From Phellopilus nigrolimitatus (lineage: Eukaryota > Basidiomycota > Agaricomycetes > Hymenochaetales > Hymenochaetaceae): a stretch of DNA of 64,000 nt. Location of the stretch: NCBI GenBank assembly GCA_021029095.1, contig JAJOHG010000025.1, positions 186,001-250,000 of the forward strand, given 5' to 3'. Of this stretch, positions 23,973 to 34,468 are shown in pieces. The notes beneath the pieces are model-generated. The model saw only the letters and a program-made list of their open reading frames with translations, was not told the origin of the DNA and searched no databases. The translations under genes were made by a program, and so were the position numbers. The stretch's first letter is position 1. Each line of letters starts with the position of its first letter.

Positions 23973-25178
23973 GAGAACGGATTAAGTAGCTCACTGCAGA
24001 CGGCACGCTAGGCCTCAGACGCATGAAGCCAGTGAGAAAATTGGCCATACATTCTCCCACATTTGCCCACACGCCATCGGCATCTTCGCCTCATGCGCGG
24101 AGTGTTTGAAGGGCCTAGAGAAAAAGGGATTGCAGTTGTGATGTAACCGGAAGATCTACAACGAACCTTCTTTAAGCGAGAACTGGCTAGTACTTACGCG
24201 GTCTTAATTAATTAAAAATCGGAAGCGCCCCTGCATTTTGAACACTCCTTACATAAAACAGAAAACGCGCCCAACGGACAAGATTCGGGAGGTAAAGCGA
24301 ACAGTGTTTACACCTAGAAACTCGTTTTTCTGGTAATATTGCGTCGGGGCTAGCTTAATACCTGAAAACGGCAATGAAAAGATGGTGTGGGTTACACTTA
24401 GGTTAGGTATATTGTCTCTACTCAACGAACTCGCATAACGCATACCGTTGCTTCCCCCAAATCACCATGCATCACGAATACTTTTTAAGATGCGAGGACA
24501 TGCGAGTCAAAGCGGTGATTCGGGTACGTTGGAGACCGTTCAGATAAAGCACGGAATCATCCGTGGGTCGTACGCTCATGAAGAAACATCAAACTTCTGG
24601 TACTTCTGGTCATGATAGGGATCATGTACGGGTAGTGATATATGAAAAACCGTATTGGAGTTTGCTAACAACGCCGCCGCCAAGTTCCTCTTTTTGTTTT
24701 AGCCATTTTGAGGCAAACAAGAATTGGAGCTCAAGCGCTCAGGGACGGTGCCTTTCTCCAAGGGCGTATACCTGTGGGTGTCGTACAAGAACAAGCATAG
24801 AAGCAAGACAGAATGAAGGAGCGGATAAGAAGAGTACATGTACGGTCTCTTGTACATAATGTACATTCGACTTTTGTTTCACAAGGTTAAGAATATAGCA
24901 AAACTTCGATGTGATGTAGGGACGGAATATTACATCCTCTCTGACATCGAAACAAGAGCCTCAATCTCTCATATGGCATTCGGGGAACCTTAAACAAATC
25001 TCAGAGTTCTGCGTCGTCACAAATCAGATCCAAATCCAAAATGTTATTCAAAATAATGCAATCCGCACATAATGCACGTTTCAAAGCAGGAACAACACGA
25101 GTAGCAACAAAACATGGGTGCAGAAATTTAGGAAGAAATACACAAAGGAGACGCAAGATAGCTAACAATGCGAACAAT

Positions 25179-26755
25179 TTAACCAAGCAACCATTGTCGC
25201 AGACGTAACAAGTACCTCCGTGGGCCTGTAAAAAGGAGGAATGAGCGACTGAGAAAGGAAGGAAGGTTGCCGCTTTGACTAGGAGGTAATTACGCATTTG
25301 AACAAGATGTATAAGATACCCCAGGAATGACAAGAAACATGTTGGTCAAAAACTTACTTTTTGACCCAAGTGACTTCGACAAGTATGACAGCTCGCGGAA
25401 AACAGAGCGGATGTTTCGAGTAAGGCGCACAGTACTACGCTCGTCGTGAGAGTGTAGGCACCAGCGACGTGCATAGCCAGGATACGTTGTTATCAACTGT
25501 TCGAAAAGCTCAAGAGCCTGAGGAGCAGTCAACCGTTCCTCAGGCTCCTCTTTTGTCATCTCATGAATGAGAGGAGCCAGGACCAGAAGGTTTTGATATA
25601 CCTGAGCGAAGAAGCATATTCAGAAGGGGTTACTGAGCGTACGCAAAAACGTACATCGAGAAGATACCTCTTGAAGGTCATCCCTAGGGTGAACACGTCG
25701 ACACGAAACGGATCGTAAGGGACAAATAAGCTCAATTCTGGGATGTCTTCATCTTGTGCCACGTTACCAACCACCAGGCGAGGTTTGCTGTCGTCTTCAA
25801 AATGCGTGGAAATTCCGAAGTCCGTGAAATAATATCTCACACGTTCGACATCACTTCTCAATCGTGGTTTGGCTTTTGACAAGTCTCGTGCTGTCAAGTG
25901 TTGATGACATGGATGAAATCCATCTGGGTCAAAGAGAGGTCGCCCGTCCATCATTATATTCCCATAAGAAAGATCCCTTTGCAGGAGTTGGAACAGCTTG
26001 CCTCAGACGCTAGCGACATATCGACAAAAACAAAAGTCAGGCGTACCTGTGAGCCACGTTTTGGCTATGCATGTAAACAAGTCCCTTCAAGTACGTCGGA
26101 AATCAGCAAGAAATAGAATCCTGCGCAAAGTGGACGTACCTCTAACACCTGACGCATAAAATCAATTGCTTCGTCTACATGTTCAAACTCTGGTTCGTTA
26201 AAATGTCGAAGAAGCGGCATGACAAGGAACATCGTTTGATTGTCTTCCTCGTTGACGAACGTATCAAATATCGGAACGCAATGATTCGTCGGGTCCTGGA
26301 GGCGCTCTGATGAAGATAGCATGAGACCTATCTGGGCTTCCTGACTGTCCGCTGAAAAGCTCTTGATTGCCACGATCTTGTTATCCTGGACTCGCTTCGC
26401 ATCAATGACTGTTTCTCTCTTCAGCAGGTCAAGGAATAATATATTTCAGATAGTACCCCAGAGGAATGAAGAAGACAAGACATACAAGGAGTTTGTACGC
26501 ATCCTCGCAAGCGTGCGGAAAAATGTCGGTCTCAAGCCACGACGGTTTCCATCCAGGATGGTATCTCGGCCTCAACTGGTAGCCATGAGAAAGCAAGAAC
26601 TCATAATGATCCCTCCACCAGCACTCGGACGGCAGCAAGTTGAAGCTACCCTTACGTTCAAGTTCTCTGAAGAACTTCAAATCATTCGGGTCGGTCATGC
26701 GCCAAGTCGGATCGGTAGGTAAAACGACAGTATCATAGTGGATTAGGTCGTCCAT
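25179..26755 (-). CDS. protein kinase B (A-E family)
   Basis: complement(join(25179..25225,25358..25601,25655..25976,26047..26084,26140..26418,26486..26755)), 399 residues, every intron at the same site as in A. Lead MDDLIHYDTVVLPTD, lysine strand KIVAIKSF, catalytic loop HRDLSYGNIMMDG, YFTDFGIST, C-lobe RVDVFTLGM and end RYLLRLRQWLLG. Read-through of the last intron hits a stop, which supports splicing there. It is divergent from F2 and is the counterpart of A in the inverted duplication. No lesion seen. Confidence 0.88.
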
Positions 26756-27297
26756 GCTGGCGCCTGCGGATGGCAGAAGGGCGGAGACTTGCCTGACAGT
26801 TAGCGGGGGATCAGGACATGGACAGTAGTCGTGCCGGTAATTGACCCAAACAACAAGAGAAACTTCATTATGTAAATCATAATCAATGCATAACAACGAT
26901 TACGTTTTAGCTGTATGTACAGCTTGCAACGTGCGTCAAACAACCACCCATACGGACACAGAAACATGCGGCCCGATTCTCACGCAACAAATTTGATGGT
27001 GGAAAACAACAACAAAACCTTGATATGCCTTCCCAGCCTTTTTGTCTCGAAACGTTCAAGATTGTAGATCGAGTCCATAAGGGCGTGATAACTAGAAGCC
27101 ATGAGTGTCGTCAACCTTCACTGCAATCCTTCAGAGTTCAAACCATTCGGCCTCTCGTTTCTGACCTACTGCTTAAACAGTTGCAACTCTCGCTTCCCTA
27201 GAGATCACTGAAAGTCTTCAGCCAGTGCCCTACCTTTTTCTATAGAGGTACTTCCACGTTTCCGCGAGCGCGTAGCTGGTCACTTCACATCTGTGAC
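26756..27297. promoter_or_regulatory. bidirectional promoter region between kinases B and F2
   Basis: 542 bp between divergent start codons, homologous to 7949-8452. It has drifted more than the flanking coding arms. No core promoter element was pinned down. Confidence 0.5.
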
Positions 27298-30277
27298 ATG
27301 GAGTCTACAGTGAGTAGATGGCCTCGTGTCAATCCTCGTTGATTAGATCAAGTATTTCCGCTTAGTTCTCTTGAAGTTTGAGAGCATATTGGAAGACTAT
27401 AAAGCCCTAAAGCAGGAAATTATCGAAAAACGAAAGAATAATATCCTAGGCTCGTCTTCATCAGACCTTTTCTCGTCGCGACTTTGGGATGCGGTTGTCA
27501 GGTGAGTTTTGACACAAATATCGGGTTTTTCCAAAGTGATTGACAAGGATAGTGCCGAGACCGATTTTACAGAATCAATCCAAAAGAAGGAAAGAGGCGC
27601 TACTGCACGAGCGAGGTGGACTTCTCGGTTGCTCAAGTCTAGGCGCAAACGAACTGCCGACCGGTTTATCATTGAATCGCAGGAAACGAATTTGAAAAAA
27701 CTTCGATTCGACTTCCGAGTAATATAACGCTATATTTCGTGATTTTCTGTCTAGAAGTGGCTGACAAAAGCCTAGATAATTTCCAGAGACCGGGAGAAGA
27801 CGCAGCCCATTTTTGATCTTGTGAACGGCGATAAAGTTACCGATTTAAACAATATCTCTTCGACGATATACTTAGATCCAAGTACGCTTAAAGTTCGTTT
27901 TCTTACGCTACACACATACTTACCACTGCTATTAGTCTCGGAAGAGAATGAGATTGCAGAGCTCGGCGTTGCAAGTAAAGGTCTGTCCGTGTCTCTGTTA
28001 TTGGCGTATCTCTGATGTCGTAATTTCTGAATTACTTTGTAGAACTCGTTTATACCAGGACTGTAAAGATATTGTATCTCTGCCAAACCGTGGTTAGAAT
28101 TGTTGGCCAATTTGCTTTGGTAAGCACGTGTGTCAATGCTGAGACTCTGCTCCTTATAACTATTTCCAGAGCCGTCCAAATAGCAAGGAAATTATGCAAT
28201 TAGTCTCCCAATCTAAGCCACCAAGCGAAACGACCAACTTCCATAAGCTTTTGGGGAACTCGAAGGAAGCAAGGCTTATGAGCGATTGCGTGTTGACACT
28301 TTTGAACGCCACTGTCCTTTTAAACAGAAAGCATACACGGGTGGGCGAACCTCTTTCGAGGCTCGTCAGAAGAGCAACTTCGTAAGCATTCTAATGAACT
28401 GTACTCTAAGTATGTACTGACACTTGTAAATAGATCTGTTCAGAAATACGAACTACTGACGATATCCCCTGATAACCTGTCGAGCCCGTCCATCCGCTCG
28501 CTCCGTGATGAGACCACGAAACTCGTCGAGGAATGGAAAGAAGAACATGAGGTGCATAAATTCCGATAAAAGCGACACCTTTTCAATAGTAATGTAACGC
28601 TATAGTGTTTCAATGGCTTTATAGTTGAGCATGGGACCGAGGTAGAAAGCAAAGGTGATTTGTTTTGTGTCTAGTACTGATTGTCCTCTGACGTGTATTT
28701 TTGTCCTTATTCACTTTGTATGACAGCTTCATCTCTCGACGTTCGCTTCCCTTCGGCACCAGATGAGAAGAAGACTCCGCCTCTCTTTCAACCTCATGCT
28801 GGGAACTACGATTATGAACTGATCTCGGAGAGTACGTCTCTTTTTATGACTTTGTTTCTTTCCACCCTCAATATTTACGCAATGCATAGACATAGCGCAC
28901 GAGCTGAACCTCAAGGCTCTTTGGAATGGCATGCCCCAAACATTTGGCATGACGGAACTATGTACCTCGATATACTTCGATGCTGAATCGAAATTGAAGT
29001 TTACGCTTGATACGCCGAAAGGAAGGGTAACGTGGGATGTTTCAGAGGTTTGTTTCTTCTATGAAAAGTCGTTCAACTACGTTTATCTCAAGCGTGAATC
29101 ACTATGACAGATTGCCGTGAAGGTCGTCAAAGTTGTCAATGAGCTTGACCTAGATTATGACCCGATCAAAACAAATTGCATGGTGAGTAAAAAATGCCAT
29201 TCTCGGAAGTGCACTGTTTCTCACAATTCGTCAAGCGCATTGTCAGAGAAATGAACGTCTGGAGCAAATTGAAACACGAGAATATTGTTCCACTCCTCGG
29301 CATATGGGAAAACTTCAAGCCGAACTCGTATACGGTTCCTGTCTCGCCTTGGATGACGAATGGCACGCTCGAAAAATACTCGCGGAACGATCTCAACATG
29401 TCACAACGTTTATCCATTGTTAGTCTAATCATTGGAAATGCTCATGAACTTGCCATATTGAGATTAAGAATCTACAGATGCGCGATATAGCTCGAGCGTT
29501 AGACTACAGTTGCGTCTCTCTTCTCTTCACGTCTTCAATTCTGACTTTAAACTTTCGCTCTTTAGTGCATAATCATGAACAGGGTGATATCGCGCATGCC
29601 GATCTCAAACCTGTATGTTTTTTCTTCTTGCTTTTCAAACCTCTTTTGACGACACTCCACTCATGTTTCTAAAAGGACAATATTCTAGTAAAAGACGGGA
29701 GAGCCTATCTCTGCGACTTCGGACTTTCGCATCTGCACGGCAGGATTGAAGGCTTTACCTCAAAACAACACGGAAACAACAGGTGGAAGGCGCCCGAAAT
29801 GATTAGCGCAAGTGTTGAAGAGAAAATGAAATTCAAGCCAACGTGTGCGAACGATATCTATTCCTTCGGTCTTATATTCTTATTTGTGAGTCTTATTTCA
29901 TTTTATGGACTATCGCTAACTAATCTGTCCAGATTGTCTGGAAGGACCTTCCATGGAAGGCGCATGATGAAGCGGTGATATATGATGTGCGTCGTGACAG
30001 ACCTGAGTTGTCCCCGATGGCAGGCAGTACGCGTGATGAGGTCGACCTTAATCACCTTCTGTTAATGGAGGAGTGCTGGAGATGGGAGCCTTTGCTACGT
30101 ATTACGGCAAAACTCCTGCTGGAAAACCTTTTGCAGAAGCTCATTGACGCAGAGGAGTTGATGGCGAAGGTAACAGAGAAGGGAGAGGGCACCGCGAAAC
30201 CAGAAAATGTCAAACGAGAATATGATACGACGTTTTACTTACGCCCTCCATTTCATAAGCCCTCACTGTCAAACTGA
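27298..30277 (+). CDS. protein kinase F2 (copy of F1)
   Basis: Same exon pattern as F1 in the opposite orientation. Lead exon ESILEDYKALKQEIIEKRKN, then LVYTRTVKILYLCQTVVRIV, the block KYELLTISPDNLSSPS, the N-lobe IAVKVVKVV and KLKHENIVPLLGIW. The catalytic loop HADLKPDN lies at ~29590-29615 and CDFGLSHL at ~29711-29735, then WKAPEM and NDIYSFGLIF. Compared with F1 it has a one-base loss that gives a stop right after KWLTKA (~27772), and EVHKFR is followed by a stop if that segment is exonic. It may therefore be the weaker copy. It converges with the leftover last exon of kinase C. Confidence 0.7.
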
Positions 30278-30319
30278 TGTCTCCTAACATTTTTAATTTA
30301 TTGCTTACAATTTCTCGCT

Positions 30320-30417
30320 ATTGATTATTACGAGAAGGAGGTCTCAGGAGGAAATATATACCCTCTGTGGACTGGTAAAGAGGAAGAGTGAAACGACCGA
30401 GAAAGGAAGGAAGGCTA
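30320..30417 (-). pseudogene. orphaned last intron and exon of kinase C
   Basis: The minus strand carries the family's 3-prime splice-site region (an AFLPFSVVSLFLF-like intron translation, acceptor ACCAG at ~30372) and a decayed final exon. It was joined to kinase C at 42010-43406 before element 2 and the MITE inserted. The TSD of element 2 (GAAGGCTA, 30410-30417) lies in it; the uninterrupted sequence survives in kinase D near 49100-49115. Confidence 0.7.
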
Positions 30418-31233
30418 CACTTCAGGTACCCCTCCTGGGGTACCCCTCTTAGGGTTAACCCCTGGGTTTGGGAATCTGCCCTAAGAGGCCCCAAAAGTGT
30501 GGTCCTTTCCCAAATCGACTTGGGAGGTCCAAAATAGTCATGGGAGACCATGGGACACCCCAATGGGTGGCCCAAATGAACATGTCCCAGCCCAACCTGA
30601 GTACAATTTTTTCTGTGCTCTATGTAGTTTCCTATACTGTTTGCCTGGTGAACTGTATATATAGGAAAGTGTATGGTGATCACCAATTGAAGTGATAACT
30701 GAGCATTTGACATGGAAACACACAACAATACCAAAGCAACAGCAGCAAGCCATTTTAATATATAGCATACAGGACACCCTTAGAAACACAGCTACTGTAT
30801 GCCCTTATAGTCTGCCATCCAGCTGTTCTTGAATTGAGAGCTTATGTGGCCAGTAGAATTTATTTGGGGCAACCCATGGGCAGTCTGGGTCACCCAAGAC
30901 TACTTATGGGCCACCCAAATATTTTTGGGACATCCCAAATGATTTGGGTGGCCCAAATCGATTTGGGCCATTCAAGGGAATGCTTGGGTGGCCCAATGCA
31001 TTTTGGGCGACCCAAGAGCTTATCTTAATCTATAGAAGGAATTCAAAAGCTTCTCTTGATAATAGAAGCCCCAAAGCTTATCCTTATCAGGTGAAATTCC
31101 AAAGCCTTATCCTTATCAGGTGATGCCCCAAAGCTTATCTTAATTAGATGAAGCAGCCGCTTTTGTTACTTTCTGCTTTGTACAATTCCTTACTTTGTAC
31201 ACTTCTGACCTCACGCACTTTTGTTACTTTTGT

Positions 31234-31712
31234 ACACTTTCACCAGTACTTTTTGTACACTCTTTGATCGCTTTTTGTACACTTTTTGTACACTTTTTGT
31301 ACACTTTCTAAACAACTTTTTGTACACTTTTTATACACTTTTTGTACACTTTTTGACCGCTTTTTGTACACTTTTTGTACACTTTTTGTACACTTTTTGT
31401 ACACTTTTTGTACACTTTTTGACCGCTTTTTGTACACTTTCTAAACAACTTTTTGTACACTTTTTATACACTTTTTGTACACTTTTTGACCGCTTTTTGT
31501 ACACTTTTTGTACACTTTTTGTACACTTTTTGACCGCTTTTTGTACACTTTCTAAACAACTTTTTGTACACTTTTTATACACTTTTTGTACACTTTTTGA
31601 CCGCTTTTTGTACACTTTTTGTACACTTTTTGTACACTTTTTTAACAACTTTTTGTACACTTTTTGTACACTTTCTGTACACTTTTTCACCAACTTCTTG
31701 TACACTTCTTGT
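31234..31712 (+). repeat. 11-bp tandem array (TTTTTGTACAC)
   Basis: Dozens of copies of TTTTTGTACAC broken periodically by variants TTTTTGACCGC, TTCTAAACAAC and TTTTTATACAC, giving a higher-order pattern. The long Phe/Leu/Cys/Thr open frame over it is an artefact of periodicity. Confidence 0.92.
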
Positions 31713-31738
31713 ACACTTTTTGTCTGAAAATGTCTTGG

Positions 31739-32087
31739 AGTCAATCTGTGGGGTTTAGTGTTCTGTTAATAGCATAGCAAGTTCTGCTTCGATTGTGATG
31801 CCCTTAAATTCGAAATGTATGCACTGATAAGCTCTACACTATGCAAAAACAAACACCCAGATTGGTGCAGTATTGGTAGTGTGAGAGGCAAACAGATCCT
31901 AAAAGCTCGTAGAGGTGAACTTAGATGACCTGTTTCCCTCTTGCTCTACCAATATTGCATCTATCTGGGTGTCTGTTTTGCATGCTATAGAGCATGACGG
32001 TGCACACATTTCAAATATAATATCATTGCAATCGAAGCAGAACTCGTTATGCTATCAGCAAATTAACTGAAACCCGCAGATTGACTT
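31739..32087. repeat. hairpin (internal inverted repeat) nested in the TIR
   Basis: The left half, starting GTCAATCTGTGGGGTTTAG, is repeated inverted in the right half, ending CTGAAACCCGCAGATTGAC, with imperfect arms of ~150 nt and centre near 31913. It recurs in the right TIR at ~39738-40087. It looks like a MITE absorbed into the element before its TIRs duplicated. Confidence 0.75.
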
Positions 32088-32286
32088 GTGGTATGCCCTA
32101 TTTCAGTGCAGTTTAGTGCTCTTACCTGATACTCTTTCACATATGTGGTAGAGTTACTGGACACTTTACAGGCTTTGACAATGTCATAGAGTTAATGGAG
32201 CACTGAGATTCCAGATTCTGGTTTCATATAGAATTCAAAGCTACCCTTCCATTCAGTTCTGGATGTAATCATAAGATAGTACTTGT

Positions 32287-32661
32287 TGTCATGGACAATC
32301 ATTTTCATTTTCTTATTCCCTTACAAATCACGGCCACTTTAGATAATACGGACAATAGCGGACATTAGATAAGCTTATGTCATAGGGCTAGACCATGACA
32401 TCATAGTAACATCACTGACGATGACATCACCTATGACATCATTAACCCCGCCCGCTCCACTAGAGTAGCCATATTAGGTAGTGTACTGCTTGGTCTGTGC
32501 GCACTAAGTTTGGGTATATAAGTAGACTAGATATCTGTACTTAGACCCCAGTTTCGACCTAGTCAATACTCCTGGCTAGTGTGCGTTGCAATACATCTCT
32601 CTTACCTCTCTGATTGTTGTGTGACGTGGCGTGAACAGTTGGTTCTAGTCAGTCGCTGACA
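32287..32661 (+). repeat. 5-prime LTR with TATA box
   Basis: TGTCATGG...GCTGACA, 375 bp. TATATAA at 32515-32521 gives an expected transcript start near 32545-32551. Several ATGACATCA-like repeats (32390-32450) precede it and may bind bZIP factors. One base differs from the 3-prime LTR (A versus G at the eleventh position). Confidence 0.95.
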
Positions 32662-32663
32662 TC

Positions 32664-32674
32664 AGGTCGAAACT
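32664..32674 (+). promoter_or_regulatory. primer binding site, self-priming type
   Basis: AGGTCGAAACT, beginning 2 nt after the LTR, is the exact reverse complement of AGTTTCGACCT at 32550-32560 inside the LTR, at or just after the expected mRNA 5-prime end. No tRNA 3-prime-end complement is recognised here. Confidence 0.75.
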
Positions 32675-33334
32675 TCCGTACCACCTCACACATCTTCCTC
32701 TTACATCTTAAATCGTCTCATCCCTCTACTCTTTTCAACATTCCGTCCACTCGCCGTACACGCCGCGTTCGACGACCCGGACTCCGACCGCGAGGTATCT
32801 CCTTGCGACCCGTTCTATCACTCAGGGCTGCGCGTAGGTCTCTTTGATCTTCAGTAGCTACATCCCATATTCCCACCAGCCGTCTGCCAGGGTCTTTGTT
32901 TCCTCTACGACCCAGGCGGCTGCCGCTTTGCCCTGCTGAATCTTTACTGCGTTTATTTTGGCGCGGCTAAGCTCTTCGGTAGCGCTAGAACTACGTACAG
33001 ATACACGGCTGTAGGCTAGATCACCGGACCGTTGGGCACGTGCAGTTCTACTGTCGTGTTTTAAGGCAGCGAGAGAGCGTGTACTAGTCAGAAGACGCAA
33101 TCGCTGGCTGATACAACGAAGGGTGTCTAGTACGGCAGTCCCCCAGATCCCTAGAGTAATCAACTCAGTAGTATACAGTAGAGTATACAGTAGGCCGGCG
33201 TGCCTAGCAGAGACCACCTGGTAGTTAGTAAATAGACTTTCTACCGCGCACAAGAAAAGCCCACTCTGGATCCCATTTGGGAAAGGAGGTCGACGACACC
33301 CCTGATCGACGAATCATCGTCAGAAACAGAAACG

Positions 33335-34468
33335 ATGTCGGGGAACCCAGCTACTGGATCGAGTTCTGGACTAGCGGGCAGTATGCACGCCCTAGGTACC
33401 GATCCAACCGGCAATCAGCCCCAACCACGACCACGTTCGCCGTCACCCGAAAGAGACCCCTTCATTGAAGGGCTTCTCAACACCAAAAAGAAAAAGACCC
33501 ATGTAGCGAAACCTGACCCCTTTTCGGGAAAGGACTACAAGAAGTTCATACGGCAGGTCAAACTGTTCCTTTGGGCGAATAAGAAGGACTTCACCTCCGA
33601 CGATGAAAAAATCGAGTTCACACTCTCATTCATGACGGAGGGACGTGCCAGTAAATGGGCGGAGAACTTTATCGATAAAGCCATCGCTGACGGAACAGAC
33701 GACTATCCCGATTTTGGCGCCTGGGACAGTTTCCTCGGACAGCTCAAGGATTCATTCCATGATGCCAACGAGGCACAGACGGCTCAGCGTAACCTATCGT
33801 CTCTACGTCAGGGCTCGACATCGGCTGAGGAATACTTCCAGAACTTCGACATCCTCCGCCGAATAGCCGGGTACAGCAACGACCACGACCAGTACCTCAT
33901 CGAGCTCTTAGAACGACAGCTCAGCGAGTCGATCGTCACAAAGATTTATGGCTCGGAAACTCTGCCCACCACTTATGACGGGTGGAAGCGGAAGGCGATT
34001 CGCTTTGATAACCTTGAGCGTCGACTAAAAGAAGTACGCCGCCAACAGACGCCACAGAATCCCCCTGTCGCCAGAAAACCCGAACAGCCAACGACCCCTC
34101 GTACCACGCCTAATACCGCTCCCACCTACAAACGCGATAGTACAGGGACCGTCTTCACGGGCACAGGGCAGCCGATGAATCTTGATGAAGCAAGGCAAAA
34201 GGGGGTTTGCTACAAATGCGGATTGCCAGGCCATATCGGCAAGTTTTGTCCAAATCGCCAAAAGACAGAGGTGCGCGCTACAACTTCTGACACGCCACCC
34301 AGTGGAGGCACGGGAACGAGCGTGTCCACTGGGGTAGAGGTGCGTGAATTAAAGAGTTCCGCGGACATAAAGCAATTTGTGTACGCAATGACGCCAGAGC
34401 AGAAGAAGGCGTGGGCAGCAGAGTTTAATCTCCTTAAAGAGTCGGATTTTGCGGGACCCCAGAAGTGA
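33335..34468 (+). CDS. gag: retrotransposon gag (capsid/nucleocapsid)
   Basis: 377 residues from ATG 33335. The capsid-like middle contains FSGKDYKKFIRQVKLFLWAN and WDSFLGQLKDSFHDANEAQT (Ty3-type gag). A Pro/Thr-rich stretch follows, then one zinc knuckle CYKCGLPGHIGKFC (CX2CX4HX4C) near residue 290. It packages the element RNA into virus-like particles. The stop at 34466 overlaps the pol frame, which is open from 34438 in the -1 phase. Confidence 0.95.
   Translation: MSGNPATGSSSGLAGSMHALGTDPTGNQPQPRPRSPSPERDPFIEGLLNTKKKKTHVAKPDPFSGKDYKKFIRQVKLFLWANKKDFTSDDEKIEFTLSFMTEGRASKWAENFIDKAIADGTDDYPDFGAWDSFLGQLKDSFHDANEAQTAQRNLSSLRQGSTSAEEYFQNFDILRRIAGYSNDHDQYLIELLERQLSESIVTKIYGSETLPTTYDGWKRKAIRFDNLERRLKEVRRQQTPQNPPVARKPEQPTTPRTTPNTAPTYKRDSTGTVFTGTGQPMNLDEARQKGVCYKCGLPGHIGKFCPNRQKTEVRATTSDTPPSGGTGTSVSTGVEVRELKSSADIKQFVYAMTPEQKKAWAAEFNLLKESDFAGPQK

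Larger units (their letters stand above)
23972..30330. repeat. right arm of the 6.4-kb inverted duplication
   Basis: Inverted copy of 4807-11235, carrying kinase B, the divergent promoter and kinase F2. The outer end meets the remains of kinase C; the inner end meets the H fragment. Confidence 0.9.
30418..32159 (+). repeat. element 2 left TIR
   Basis: Matches the reverse complement of 39662-41274. In order it contains CCCA/TGGG subterminal repeats (30450-31020), three AAGCTTATCYT-like units (~31070-31145), the 11-bp TTTTTGTACAC array and an internal hairpin. Open frames such as the one at 30318-30734 are repeat translation. Confidence 0.9.

Noticed and set aside
31221..31727. 168-residue open frame rich in Phe, Leu, Cys and Thr
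   Set aside because: Produced entirely by the 11-bp tandem array; the inverted array gives the same artefact near 40100.
32858..33253. 131-residue minus-strand open frame in the retrotransposon leader
   Set aside because: Antisense to the 5-prime untranslated leader, no recognisable domain; probably chance.
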